Shown piece after piece: positions 46,101 to 59,848 of a stretch of 64,000 nucleotides of DNA. Numbering within the stretch: the stretch's first letter is position 1; every line of letters starts with the position of its first letter. Both the position numbers and the translations under genes were made by a program. The notes beneath the pieces are model-generated. The model was not told where the DNA came from. It saw only the letters and a program-made list of their open reading frames with translations, and ran no database searches. Source of the DNA: Siphlonurus alternatus (Eukaryota; Arthropoda; Insecta; Ephemeroptera; Siphlonuridae); the NCBI GenBank assembly GCA_949825025.1, contig OX463783.1:11939628-12003627 (forward strand), read 5' to 3'.

Positions 46101-49100
46101 NNNNNNNNNNNNNNNNNNNNNNNNNNNNNNNNNNNNNNNNNNNCAGCAAGCGGCGTCGCAACAAAAAGCAGAAAAACAACAACTGCAACAATTACAACAA
46201 CAACAACAAAATCAATCACAACAACATCAACAAGTACAAGAGAGTGTAAAATCTGAACCAAAAGATGAACAACCAATTATTACAATTCCATCTACTTTAC
46301 AAATAGAAAAAATAATACCAAAAATTGAACCAAGTGAAAAAAAAGAACCAGAAATTAATCTTGATCCTATTATTAAATTAATTGAACAACAACCATTATT
46401 ACCTCCTCAAATACAAATCCCCGAACCTCCTCCTCTCCCCCCACCCCCTCCTCAAGCTACATCTCCTGCAGGGGGACTTACTCTAACGAGCTTAATTGCT
46501 TCACAATTGGGACCAGTTGACCACGTGACTAATCCAACTGTCACTACTTCCCCATCATCAAGCTCGAGTAGTAACTGTAGCATTGGTTCAAATATGTTAC
46601 CGCCAAAAATGACATCAAATTTTGCGACTCAAGTTTCAACACCGAGTATTTTACCACTCAATACTCCAAGTTTGCCACCCAGCGTGAGCCCAGGACGTTC
46701 TCCAGGTCAAAGTTCAGCAATGGATTGTTTTCAACCCCAAATGAGTGGAAATAGCAACGGTAGCAACTCGTCAAGTGGGGGATCTTCGTCCGGAAAACGT
46801 GCTAATCGTACGAGATTTACAGACTACCAAATTAAAGTATTACAAGAATTTTTTGAAAATAATGCATATCCAAAAGATGATGATTTAGAATATTTATCAA
46901 AATTATTAAATCTAAGTCCACGTGTTATAGTAGTCTGGTTTCAAAATGCACGTCAAAAAGCACGTAAAGTATATGAAAATCAACCCCCAGTAGAAACAAC
47001 AAGTGATGATGGGACTGGTAGATTTCAACGTACACCTGGATTAAATTATCAATGTAAAAAATGTTTATTAGTATTCCAACGTTACTATGAACTTATACGT
47101 CATCAAAAAACTCATTGTTTTAAAGAAGAAGATGCTAAAAGATCAGCACAAGCTCAAGCCGCGGCGGCTCAAATTGCGGCAGTTATGTCGTCCGAGGACT
47201 CTAACTCGAGCGCCGAGCCCGGACAACAACAGAGTATGATGATGACACCGGCATCTGCACCGGTACCACCGGCACCGTCACTGTTCGCCACTTCACCGGT
47301 ACCAGCTCCACAATCACAAAATCCTGAGTCCCAACATTCATCTCGGACAACATCTCCATCTTCGTCCGCTGCTGTAGCACAAGAGGGTACTTTTCAATGC
47401 GATAAATGTAACCTTGTGTTCCCAAGATTTGACCTTTGGCGTGAGCACCAATTAGTTCATATAATGAACCCAAATTTATTCCCAACATATCCACCAGATA
47501 GCCCATTTGGTATATTACAACAGCATGCACAAATGCAACAACAGCAACAAATGGCAGCAGCTGCAGCGGCAAATTTATCATGTAGTGAAAGTTCAGAACC
47601 AGGTACTCCAAATCCAATGCAACAATTATCTGGTGGTAAAAGAAAAATGGATGATTTTGATATGGATGATAGTGGAGAACAACCAAAAGATAAAAGATTA
47701 CGTACAACAATATTACCTGAACAATTGGATTATTTATATCAAAAATATCAAATTGAATCAAATCCAAGTCGTAAAATGCTTGAAAATATCGCACGTGAAG
47801 TCGGATTAAAAAAACGTGTTGTCCAGGTGTGGTTTCAGAATACGCGCGCTCGAGAACGAAAGGGCCAATTTCGAGCGCACGCACAAGTAATTAATAAAAG
47901 ATGCCCATTCTGTCCAGCTTTATTCAAAGTTAAATCTGCATTAGAGTCACATTTAGTCACCAAACATGCTGACCAATGTACGAGAGGAGAAATTAACATT
48001 GACGCTCTCCCAGACGAAGAATTAAGTATGGAAGCTACTTCATATACATCAGAAACATCGGGACCAAAAATTAGTACCTCATTTGGTACCCCAAATCAAT
48101 CTACTACACCACCAGCTTCTAGTATGATGCCACCAATATTTCCACCATTTGGACATGATATGGAAAATTCATTAAAAAAATATTATGAAGAAAGTATGAA
48201 ACGTTATATATCAGAATTACAATCACATGCACAAAATAATGGACAAAAAGAATCATCAGCTACTGATTTAAGTGTTAAAATTAAACAAGAAAATGTTGAG
48301 TGTAGTAGTGGTGGTCATCATGGAGGTGGAGATGCTCCTTTAGACTTAAGTAAACCTGTTGACTTAAGTAGACCAATTAAAGTATCTACAGCGGACTTAG
48401 AACGTTCTTATTCTGAGGGACCATTGACTGACGTCAGCCTTGATGATTCGGGGATGATGGAACGTCATAGCAGCAGCATCGGAGGAGGAGGAGGAGGAGG
48501 ACGACCCAGTTTTTTAGGTGAGGATGCAAGATCTGATAGTATGTCTGAAACAACTGAAATGATGATGTTTGATGACCCTTTTGATGAAAGCTGTCCACCA
48601 TCCCCTGCCTCTAGTACTCAAAGTCAACGTTTACCAGGTGGTGGTGGTGGGGGTGGAAATACCTCAGGTGGAAGTAATAGTAATAAAAGATTTCGTACAC
48701 AAATGAGTAGTTTACAAGTTAAAGTAATGAAATCTTTATTTAATGATTATAAAACCCCTACAATGGCTGAATGTGAAATGTTAGGACGTGAAATTGGTTT
48801 ACCAAAAAGAGTTGTACAAGTTTGGTTTCAAAATGCACGTGCAAAAGAGAAGAAAAATAAATTAGCATTACAAAAAGCATTTGGTACAGAACCTGAATCA
48901 CCAAGACAACCAGAAGAATGTAAATTATGTTTATTTAAATATTCACATAAATATTCAGTACAAGATCATATATTTACTAAAAAACATATTGAAAATGTTA
49001 AAATTTATATTGAATCTGGTAAAGCCGATAATAATAAACAAACAACTTCTTCTTCATTATCAATAAATTCTGAATCGGCTTTTACTGTTCCTTCAGCGCC

Positions 49101-49525
49101 ATCTGGGGGTCAACAACCTACAAGTGCTGATGGAGAACAACAGCAGCAGCAGCAGCAGTCTCGAGGATCAACCCCAACATCATCAACTGCAGTCAACAAT
49201 AGTACCACTACCACCACTTCAAGTAGCAACAATGCAGCAGCTCAACAACAATTAGCGCAGTTGCAAATGTTGCAAATGGCTGGTTTAACTGGATTACCTG
49301 CCCCTGCAATGGCTGCAGCCGTTGCAGCAGCAATGGCAGCTGCTAATAATAATAAGGAAACTACTAAGGATAAACAACAACAACAGCAACAACAATTACA
49401 ACAACAATCACCTGAAGATATGGCATTATTACATCAGCTATATGGACTTGGATTGGCTGGTTTTCCTGGAGTTCCTGGAGCAAATAATATCTTCCTTCAT
49501 CCTGCTGTCTTCTCTGCTAATAATG
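43104..49525 (+). CDS. zfh2: Zinc finger homeodomain protein 2, coding exon B (assembly gap inside)
   Basis: Continues exon A in phase (first two bases AA complete a GAA codon). Zinc fingers begin near 43273, 43400, 43677, 43788, 43920, 44006, 44407, 44539, 44758, 45157 (C2HC) and 45656. After the gap at 45944-46143 the frame is reset and runs open from 46144: a Gln-rich segment, homeodomain 1 (about 46795-46974, WFQNARQKARK), fingers near 47050 and 47395, homeodomain 2 (about 47692-47868, WFQNTRARERK), a finger near 47900, homeodomain 3 (about 48685-48861, WFQNARAKEKK) and a finger near 48916. All three homeodomains have Gln at position 50. Tandem PLDLS and PVDLS at 48337-48369 match the CtBP corepressor motif, and VKTE, IKQE and VKSE fit sumoylation. 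The exon ends AATG|GTGAGT at 49525 with phase 1, so the protein continues in an exon not identified here. Three homeodomains point to zfh2, not zfh1 (one) or vertebrate ZFHX3/4 (four). Confidence 0.95.
45944..46143. other. Assembly gap, 200 N
   Basis: Exactly 200 Ns, inside exon B. The left side ends on a complete codon (CCC, 45941-45943) and the right side starts on one (CAG, 46144). An uninterrupted exon therefore needs a missing length divisible by 3, which 200 is not. The flanks are Pro/Thr- and Gln-repeat rich, explaining the break. Translating through the Ns gives a false frame and a false stop after about 35 residues. Confidence 0.97.
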
Positions 49526-51594
49526 GTGAGTACAAATTTTAATTAATTATTAATTAAAAAGTGAATATCACTTTTTTTTAACCATCAAAATCTTGATGTT
49601 TAATTATGCATGTATTTTTTGTTAAAAAAATTTGGGGAATTAAATGTATTTTTTTGAAGCGTGTTTATAAGATATAGCTTAAAGCTTACAGGTCAACAAT
49701 GATAGAACAGTGAGACAACTATAACAATGTAAAACACGTCACGCGAGCGTGGGAACTAAGGAGTAATTTCACACCTTAAATCGTTCGTCTAATTTTTTTT
49801 TATATATATATTATTATACTTCATCTTATATAAATTCTTTTATTTTCGATTTCAATGTCCATCTCAACAATACTATTGTTATAAAATGGAATGTGTCTAT
49901 CTTTTATATATATAAAAGTTACCGACAATCAACTTATAACCATTAAAAATATATTTTTATAATTATAATGATAAGCATAGCGAACAAAAATTATATTATA
50001 TATTAAAGCTTGATCAGATTATTTTTTTGATATATTTTAATTTTATATATTTTTGTATTTAAAAAAGACGATATACAATATATATAAAAAAAATAGACGT
50101 TCTTAAAATCCGTATAAAATTCGTTTTTTGCAATTGAAGCATTGTTCATTTATTTATTTTTTTTAACATGCAGAATTAAACGTACATAGAGTATAGTAAA
50201 CAAATTCCGTAGAATCATCTAACCGTACTATTGTAAACATTTAAAGATTGTTAATTTTTTTTTTTAAATAAGATATTATAATATATAAAAGAAAGTTCTG
50301 TTAGAATTTTTTCTCTTTGTCTCAAAGATTTGAAATGGACCGTAGCTTAAAATTCTTATTTCCCACACTTCTAAATAATATTAATTCTTTTTCGTATATT
50401 ATCGTCTAATACTCTCTTGTGAATAAAAAAAAAAGAGTCTATTGAAGCGCATGAATACCACCAGGAAATCATTTTACAATTGTTGCAAATAAACCTTCTG
50501 TTTAGCTTTCAAAAGCACGTCGATGAGACATAACTATTAACAATTTTCTTGCTTTGTAAAATCTCTAAAAATTCGTAATAGGCTATTTACCTCTACATTT
50601 TAATAACACCAAGTTTAGCATGTGAAATTTAACTTTTTTTTAATTAAAAATAGCTTTAACATGGTTGATTAAACTACGGTAGATCACTAAGAATTCGAGG
50701 AAATGTTAATAAGAAGTATTATATATTGTTTTTATTCAAATGACAACTTGCTAATATAATTTAGTGAAAATTTTGTGGGAATTATTGCGGTTTTGTTTCT
50801 CTTGGTTGCTGATATGCATCAGCTGAAATGTTTGGCATTATTGATTGCACTTTATGCACTAATAATCACATTATTATTATTTAGTGACAAATTTATGCTT
50901 AAAATTTACGAACACAAAAAATTAAAACAGTCTTACTGTTGTTTTTAGTCGTTTATATTACCATGCTATTTTTCTTATAGATTTTGCTATAAATATAATA
51001 TTATTTATCATATAATTCATGGATGATGACATATTTTTTTCAATATTTAATTACCTTGAATTTACTATATAGCTTTCAATAAGCAGGTATGCACGTGTGC
51101 AATTTTTTTTATAAACATGCTATATTAAACTGTACATCTTTTTAGACGCCGATATTATAATATAAATAAGATAATAATATTGAATTTGCTATAATATTTA
51201 TGTTTTTCCTATATTAAAATCTTACGATTCGTGGATAAAGGAACTATCGAGCTATTATCACTTACTATCGAATTCAAGAAAGTGTGCAGTTTTTATTTAT
51301 GACCTTAACGCTATATTATGGACTGCAAACTTTTTAGACACGAATAGTAAGGTAAAATCTCCAGGCATCTAAAAGCGATCGATGTTCAAAAGATGTATGC
51401 ATGCGCGTTAGTAAGACTCATATCTTAGTAAGTATTATTGGTAATAACGTATTAATTACTATATAATTAATTAAAATCATAATTAAAATAATCTAATATC
51501 CGTTGAGTAAAATTTATTTTTATAATAATAAAAATATATTATATTATAATTTTTAATAATAATAAAAAAGGTAGGATCAACATGCAGAATAGAG

Positions 51595-51790
51595 TGAAGT
51601 AGCAGCTACAGCATCTTTTGCAGCATATATGGAGCCAATGAGCAGTTGAGATGGGTGTTCTGTGATTGGGTAAGATGTAAGGAAAAGGGGCGGGATCTTT
51701 TCTCATGTTGCGCGGACTACAGGAGCTGGATGGGAGGCTGGCAGGTGAAATTTTCGCTGCTGCTGCGTCTTAGCTCTTGTTGGTGTTAGA
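51595..51790. promoter_or_regulatory. Candidate promoter or enhancer island with CCAAT and GC boxes
   Basis: Within about 200 bp of balanced composition in AT-rich DNA are AGCCAATGAGC (CCAAT box), GTGATTGGG (inverted CCAAT) and GGGGCGGG (GC box), followed by GCGCGGACTACAGG and GCTGCTGCTGCG. This combination is typical of a promoter or a dense binding-site cluster. It lies about 2 kb into the presumed intron after exon B. No TATA or confirmed transcript. Confidence 0.35.
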
Positions 51791-51939
51791 GGGGAAATGA
51801 GAAAAAAAAAATATAATAACGATCTTTTATTATTATAATATTTTTTTTAATTATAATTTATTATGAGTTTTTTACATTATTACGATAAAATTCTATTATA
51901 TTTCTCTTTTTCTAATAACAAGGAATATTTAATAATTTA

Positions 51940-52140
51940 AGGGCTGTTTGTAGGCAACTGTTTATTCATTGATGTATTGCGGGTTGCGTATAGTGCCCCT
52001 TAAGCCCTAATGCGCTGCATGCTTGATGCAGATTTGCGATTATACCCAGTGTAGCCATCTCTAAATCAATTCTATTGTTTACCACGCTTCCATAGAATGA
52101 GCAGAAGTGACGTTCATGCTATCCCGAGGTGTATTGATAT
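51940..52140. promoter_or_regulatory. Candidate cis-regulatory island
   Basis: A second mixed-composition block: GGGTTGCGTATAGTGCCCC, TAATGCGCTGCATGC, TGATGCAGATTTGCG, TCTATTGTTTACC (forkhead/Sox-like) and AGTGACGTTC (CRE-like). These motifs are short and the call rests mainly on the contrast with the AT-rich surroundings. Confidence 0.25.
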
Positions 52141-55100
52141 ATGATTACATTTATTTTGACAATTTGATGATTAAAAATCTAAAATCCAAACCTTTAGCAG
52201 TATTTATTATATGTACGTTAAATAATGATATCAAAGGTATAAACTCAGGTGTTAAGGCTACATGACACTATGGCTAATCTATATTGCTGCTATAAGGAAT
52301 CTCATTACAATAATTTCTGTATAATATCAAAATCTACATGAAAATGAACACGTGCTCTTTATTGTTAATAATATTTTTTTTTGACAATCATTTTTTTATG
52401 TATTTTTTTTAAAATATAATAATGATAATAATATAAAAGAGAGGGTTTGAGAATGATATATATTTACATGCATCTACTTTACATATTATATATACTTCTC
52501 ATTGAACTATTCATATGCATAATTTTTTTATATAATATTATATCTATGAATATTAAATGAAGAAAAAAATATATATTATGTAAATTATTATTCTTTAAAG
52601 GGATATATTATATATAGGGAGAGAGACATTTTTTTTTTATAAATGAAAAGGTAGATATTTAATAATAAAAAAAATCTTTTCTTAGATGCGCGTGTCATGG
52701 CAATGGTGCATAGTGATTAAAAGACATTATAATTAACCTTTCGTGGTTACAATATTACGCGTGTATATATTATAAGATTATATTATATACACAGGAGGGT
52801 TGTGGGTTAGAAAAAAAATATATGATATTTTAGTATTTAAATTATCATGAAGGGGGGTATATATGCAAATTTTACATACGTGTGTCTTATTGTTAGTGTT
52901 TTCTAGTGGTTGTTATTATGCCACACGCTTTGATAAAAAATATATTACTTACCAGGTAGTATTTTAAAACAAGTGTTATAATGTCAAATGAAATGATAAA
53001 TCATTGGATTTAATATGAATCTAATAACAATTTTAATTAAAACTGAAATTTTTAATCTTAATTTTTGGATTAATTATTACTTATTTAAGATTAAAATGTA
53101 TAAAAATCAAGCTTATTTAATAATTTAAGTAAAAATTAAATATCGTGATTTTAAATGCCACTACTAATAATTGTAAAATAAGGCAGAGAGTAAGGACTTT
53201 CTGGTGATAAGAGTTATTTCCCTTATCTCTGCACGTTAATATTGACCTTTATTGCATATTATAGCTGTCCTGTGTTGCATTTTACAAGTCATTATTTTGC
53301 CCTCTCTATAGCTATGATGTCACATAAATAAAACGCTTGTTACATAAATTTTGTAGTCAACTGTACCGCACTAATAATTTCATTCGCTTCATCAGTTAAC
53401 TTGCTTCAATATTTCGTGATTTATCTCCTTTATAACAAGGGTAAATGCGCTACTTTTTTATTTTACTGTAAGGGTAGAATTTGTAATTTTATCTGACGTC
53501 GAGGGATATAGAAATAAAAAAAGGATGTCCTTTTATTTTTTTACTATAAAATATTAGTAACGGAATTATGAATCATACTCAATGAATCGTTAGTGAAAGG
53601 GTGAAATAAGTATAGCATTTTTTTTTTGTATTGTACAATACATAAAAATATATATAGAGTTAAATCATAATGTTAAATTTTTTTTGGTTCATTTAACTAA
53701 TTTTATAATGGAAAAATACTGAATTTATTATATTTATCTTAATTTATTCTTGTATTAAATTTTTTTTTATTGAAAACCGTTCGTAGACAATCGAATTTTA
53801 TTTTTAATCTTTTGGCAACGTTTCATATTGATTTCTATTGAATTGAGTTTTCTAATTTTCAATTCAAATTAACAAATAAAGTGCATTAAATATAAATATA
53901 ATAGACATTCCGTTCTCTCTTAAAAATACTTAAAATTCTTTACAAATACATTAATATTTTTGCAACGTTTTATTTATTCTAATCAAGTATTTGTTCGATA
54001 TATATATATTTTTTTTTAACATTCTGTTTCTTTTACTCAAAAGAGACATTGTTATAAAAAAAAAAAACTAAAAGAAGGGTGTGTTTTTTTTTAGGGATGG
54101 GGAATGAGTGTATCGTAAAAATAGGAATAAAAGTAAGGGATGAAGAGAGAAAAAAAAGGGGGGTTGGTCCATCCTTGTGTCTGCAAAGTAAACGAAAAAA
54201 AAATGTGAAAAGTATGGAAATGTATGCAATCCAATGTGTGTTTTTTATCCTTTAGTTCTTTTTTTATTTTATCACTGTATTTAAATGTTGCATTCATTAT
54301 TTAAGAACTCGGCTTTCTATTGGAAATTAGTTATAATATATAAATTGTTCACTCAGACTTATATAGGGGTACATTATAGATTGTAGTATTAATATATTCT
54401 TATTAACTTCACCCTTATAATAAGATGTTAAATAGGCTTCGTCTACTAGACAGTATAGTCCGACGAAATTGAAGAGCTCACAGGATATCTCTTAGCCATT
54501 TGAAAGCTTTTCACCAATAGCAGAATATGCTGTAGTAAGCTAACATTGTAATAAAAAAAAATAAAATCGATTTGATATACAATCTCTGGACATATTTCAA
54601 ATAAAACTAATACCATAATTTACATATTTTTATATCATTTTATAATGGACAACCACGCTTTTATAAATTGTCAAAATTTTAAACACTTCTTTTCTAGTAA
54701 AAATCTTTCATTTTAATTTTATTATTTATAAAATATCTTGCAATCGTTAGAAATTTTTCAAAGTTAATATGCATTTTTAATATAATATTTAAAATTATGA
54801 TTATAAAATTGACTTAAAGAAAAGAAAAAAATAACAGACAGTAAAATGACAACAAAAGAATGTATTTTAAATTATTTTTTTTTACTTTAGATTTTATAAT
54901 CCTTTTGAATATAAAAAGAAACTGATTGTTAGGTGTGAATGAGATCTCAAATATTATATTATTAGAAAAGAAAAATCTGGTGGTGGATGGGTGCACTGAT
55001 TTGAAATGGTAAAATGTTTAAAGATATAATATAGTTTTTGCTCTACTGCTATAGATTTTTTTTTTTTTTTTTTTAAATCTAAGGTCATATGACACTAATA

Positions 55101-58100
55101 GAAAACGCACCTGGCTTTGAGAGAAATATTTTCAGGTCTGTTTTTTTTTTTATATATATACATATTCTAGTCGCAACCTTCTTTAGTCTTTTTTTTTTTT
55201 AGTTCAGTAAATAACAAAAGATTTTATAATACGCAGAGAGTACAGTATGTAACAAAATTTTATATTACATAATGATTGAAATATTTGGCAAGAAATTTGT
55301 TAAATATAGTTTAAAAAATTTATATTTATTGTCATTTTTTTAATTCATGTCTCTTGTCCTTGAAAAGTAAAATAAATTAAGCAATGACGTCATAGTTAGT
55401 CACAATTATTCACCAAAGTTTGAATGTATGAACATCAACTTATATATGAAAAAAAGTGATAATTCATATACTTCTTTATTTGCAATAAAAAAAATAATGC
55501 ATAAATGTCTAAATAGATTTTCATCATCTAAAATTTTTATTTTACATAAAATGTTTAAAAAATTTATAGCTTTTACAAAGAAAAAAAAATATAAATGTCC
55601 AAGATGTAATCAAAAAGCTGCAGCAGCAAGATATAATAAATTTTCATCTATTGTTGTTAAAAATTCATAATGTTATAAAACTAGCTCTGAGCTCTTATAT
55701 CTTAATTTGAACAAATATGAAAGCTAGAAAAGTAAGAAAAGAAAAAAAAAAGTAGAGGAAAAATAAAAAAGGTCTTCTTAGAGTAGAAAAACCTTTGAAA
55801 AATTGGATCTTGCATTGTTTATGAAAACCGTAATTGCTTCATGCATAGCTTATGGCAAGAAAGGCAAAGAAAATAAGGATAAAAAAAACACACACTATCA
55901 TCATTTTCTTATATTCTATAGTTCGTTAGTTCTTTCACGTAGAGAATTTTCTTATAAATATAATATCCATACTAAGAAAGAAAAACAAAACAAAACCAAA
56001 TCTAATTCTGGGTTATTACATCAAAAAATACTTCATTTATTTAAGTCTTGTCTATTTACTTTCAATTTTAAAACGTCATATTATTAAGTCAAGGTTTATG
56101 GTTTTTGAAAAGTATAGTTTATAATCTTGTTTTTCTGATTTTTACTCTTGATTGCATTTTCTAAAATGCTTTTGTAAATTTATCTTTTTGAAAAATCTTC
56201 TTTTAAGGGTTGAGAAATTGTTTTTAAATATTTGACAATAGGGGGTGAGGGGGAGAAGAGAAAGTTTTGACAATTGATACAAAAATTGCTATGTAGAAAA
56301 ATAGAAGTTTTAGAATAGATTTTAAAATTTTCACTTCTTTTATTATTGTAACATGACTCGTTTTTCTTTGTTATACTTTACTTTTAGCGGTAGAATACTG
56401 AAGAATATAAGTAAAATGAGGATTGAAATGTATATAGTTAAAGGGGTGGCGGTGGGTTAAAAGTTTTTAACAGGTATTCAAACAAACCCCTTTCTCTCTC
56501 TGTATTAATAATGTGGCTTCAAGGATATATTTTCCCGTTATATTTCATAGTATTATTTGTTAAAAAAAAAACTATACATAGGTGTGAAATCAGAAACACA
56601 CCCTTTAAAAAAAATACACCCCAATGTTGAAATAACCCTCCTTTTTTTTTCATTGTAACTTTGTTCTATTAGAACCTACCTTTTGAAAACAATAAAGGAT
56701 GATGTATTACTTTTTATAAAAAAAAATATAACAATTCATTAATTAAGGTAAACAATCGAAGGAAATTACATTTTATGTTAAAGGAATGACTAATAATATT
56801 TTTTTATATATACTTGGAAAGAAAAGTTTAATTACGAAAGTTGTATTAATTTACTATATAACATTAATGGTGTTTTCTTATTCTATATATCGATTTTATA
56901 CATAGTCTAAAAAGTTCATTTATTACTAGGAAATTTTCACAAGGACTATCTAGTTTATATTATTTATTAATGTTAAATTTGTCTTTATATAATACCCTAT
57001 AATTTACTTATACAAATGTTGATCTAAAAGTTATATTAAACAAATCTTGAAACACTTCAATGTAAAATTTATATTTTAAAAACGTATTATGAAATTTAAA
57101 CCAAATATATGTTTCTTTTTTTTTATATGCCCCTTGACAATAGTGTTTATTTAACTTTTATTATAATACACGTGATTTTTATATATGATAAGGAATGAAG
57201 AAAAATCTAATATTAGAAAACTTTGTTATGCATTGGAACTCCCTATAAAAAAAAGTATTTATAATTATGTTTGTTATGAGCCCAGATTTTAAATATATTT
57301 GCTTTTTAAAATATTATTTGAACTTTTAATATTGTAAAATAAAAATAACCTTTGTATTAAATCACTGTTTTTATACATAATTCATTGCATGCATTTAGTA
57401 CGTATGCAACAAAGATGCATTTATTAATATATATCTAACCTCTGTAATAATTATACCACATAACTTGTAACAAATAATATAATAATATACAGTATAATTG
57501 CAGTACTAACGTTTCACATAAGTAAAGGTCATATGTAGAATACATTGTGTTTCTCAGCAATTGAAATTAAAAATACAAAAGTAAAAGTCCAGCATTAATA
57601 TGGAATTTCTCTCTTATAAGTTATGTAAGCATTACCAAAATTTTATGATATTTTAAAGGAATGGACTATACATTGTGACGCAGTGGGAATGTATAAAGTT
57701 ATACTTATACTAGTATGAAAATTTAAAGGAATAATAATTATAGACTAGCTGTAGCTGTCTAACCATCTTACAATCTCAGACTGAAAATAAATTCAGGATG
57801 CTTAAAATTTTTGCAAGTATTTAACAATATTTGATCATTATATACAAATCAATAACAAAATATTCTTTATACATAAAAAAATGTAAATTTTAAGGCTATC
57901 AAATAATGGATTAAGTCAAAAACACCTGTGCTCGTTAAACATTTGACACCTTATTTTTTTTTATCTATTATGTATCAATACATTATGGATTTTATTTTTG
58001 TTCTTTAGCGTAGGAGTTTTTTTTTTATCTTTATTCCGTCTCTTTCGTTTTCAACCTCTCAATTTGCAAATGAGCATAGGTTAAAAAAAATAACATACTT

Positions 58101-59821
58101 AAAACACGTGCTAATATAATATATATTTTTTTCAACGTGTAAAAACCGATTAGGTATGCGTTATTTTAAAAGCATATTCATTTTAACGACTCAAAGTAAA
58201 GGTAGTTATATGTCGTTCTTATGTGTTGTGGCTATGCTTTAAACAACTGTTAAACTATTGGTAAAAAAATATATATATAGTGAAAGATAGGGTTAACTCT
58301 TACTAAAGGATTTCTAAGCTTTAGTTCGTAAATAAGAATTTCCTCTTTTCAAGTCATAATTCATTACATGAAAAACGCTTAAAAGATTTTTGTTTTCTTT
58401 TATTTAGTAACCTTTTTTTTTTTTTATTATTATTATTATTGTCGCCTAAGAAAATGTAATTGACAAAATGTCAACTTTGTTTTTAATTTATTACTAATTA
58501 AATTTTTTCTTTAGTTTTTTTTTTAATATAAGTGGGTTGTAGATTTATATTGTGTAAAAAAAAACTTCATGTTATTTTTTTTTATATATTATAAGGAGTT
58601 TTTACTTTAAATGGTCATAGAAAACTTGAAATTTAATATTACTTTTTAAAGTCTAGTATGATAGTTATCTAAACAATAAGTTGTAAATTTTAATATCATA
58701 TATTTAATTGTTTTGTGTAGAAATTAAAAAATATCTATTTTTTTTAAACGTTTTTATTTTTCTAAGCTAAAATTTTAAATTCTTTTCTTAAATATTCTAA
58801 TACAGCTTTGTGTTCTATGTACTTTTATAGTAACATTAAAAAAAAATTAAGAATGTCTTTAAAAAATTAAATATTTTAAACATATACTAAAACTCTTAGT
58901 GCATTTTAAAAATAATAAAAATTCTCTATTATGCAGATATGAAATAGGTTATAAGTCCATATTAAAGAGGTATTCAAGTACATAATAATTATCATGTGTT
59001 TTAGCTCTCAGTAAAGCTATAATATGGATAAAACTAAACATGATTAAATGTTACTATATTCTATTTTCATTACAAAGTTAGAATTAAATGTGGATAAAAA
59101 TCAAAACATTTTATTTGAATCAAAAATCAAAAGCTGTTCCTATATATTAGAATGAATGAATATTTTATTACAAAGGCAAAACACATAGATACATACTATG
59201 TACATCCATGTATATACTTACATTAAGTTGTGCTGTTGATGTTAATTGCCCATAACGACCTTGTTGCAACATTCAAATAGATGATAATCACTTCCGCTCT
59301 CCCCCCTCACACAATATGACGTCATTCTTAGCGTTAAATTTCTAACTACTATAAATTTTCATTAAACAATTTTTTAATATTTTGCACACAAACTTTTTAT
59401 ATATATATATATATTTTTTTTAACAATACTAATGAAGTTGGACATCCATAACGAAATTTTATATATTTTTATTATTGTATACACAATCGGGTTCATATAA
59501 TATATTATAGTCTATTGTAAAACGTAATGAATTACTTTGTTATATTTTTTTATATATATAAATAATAATTTATTACTTTTCTTACGGGTATGAATTATTT
59601 AGAAAGAAAAAAAAAATACAATAGAGTTCATTATATTATTCATTAGCTAATGAACCATTTCTGTTTATTTTTAGTAATAATTATTTTATGAAGAAACCTG
59701 TATTTTATCTAAGAAAAATGCTATTTTATATAAAAAAAAAGCATTATAATATTATATATAAAAATTTCAACTTTCATTGTATAAGACAAGATAGATTGCT
59801 TATTTTAGTAGCATCATTTTT

Positions 59822-59848
59822 GGGTGGGTGTTGGATGGGGGTGGGGGG
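59822..59848 (+). repeat. G-quadruplex-prone tract
   Basis: G-runs of 3, 3, 5 and 6 at 59822-59824, 59826-59828, 59837-59841 and 59843-59848, with loops of 1, 8 and 1. The middle loop is one base over the usual limit, but two more G-runs follow at 59864-59872. It is on the + strand, so it would be in RNA if the zfh2 intron spans this point. Confidence 0.7.

Noticed and set aside
46144..46249. Tail of exon B read through the Ns (Asn/Lys-rich, stop at 46247-46249)
   Set aside because: Wrong frame caused by the arbitrary gap length; the true frame after the gap is Gln-rich and runs into homeodomain 1.
47201..47884. 227-codon antisense ORF, with similar ones at 37688-38164, 44658-45008 and 35951-36157
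   Set aside because: They are shadows of zfh2 codons on the opposite strand with no domain content.
55428..55670. 80-codon ORF with YKCPRCNQ, reminiscent of half a zinc finger
   Set aside because: Only one CxxC pair, no following histidines, AT-driven Lys/Phe/Ile composition and no convincing upstream acceptor in the required phase.
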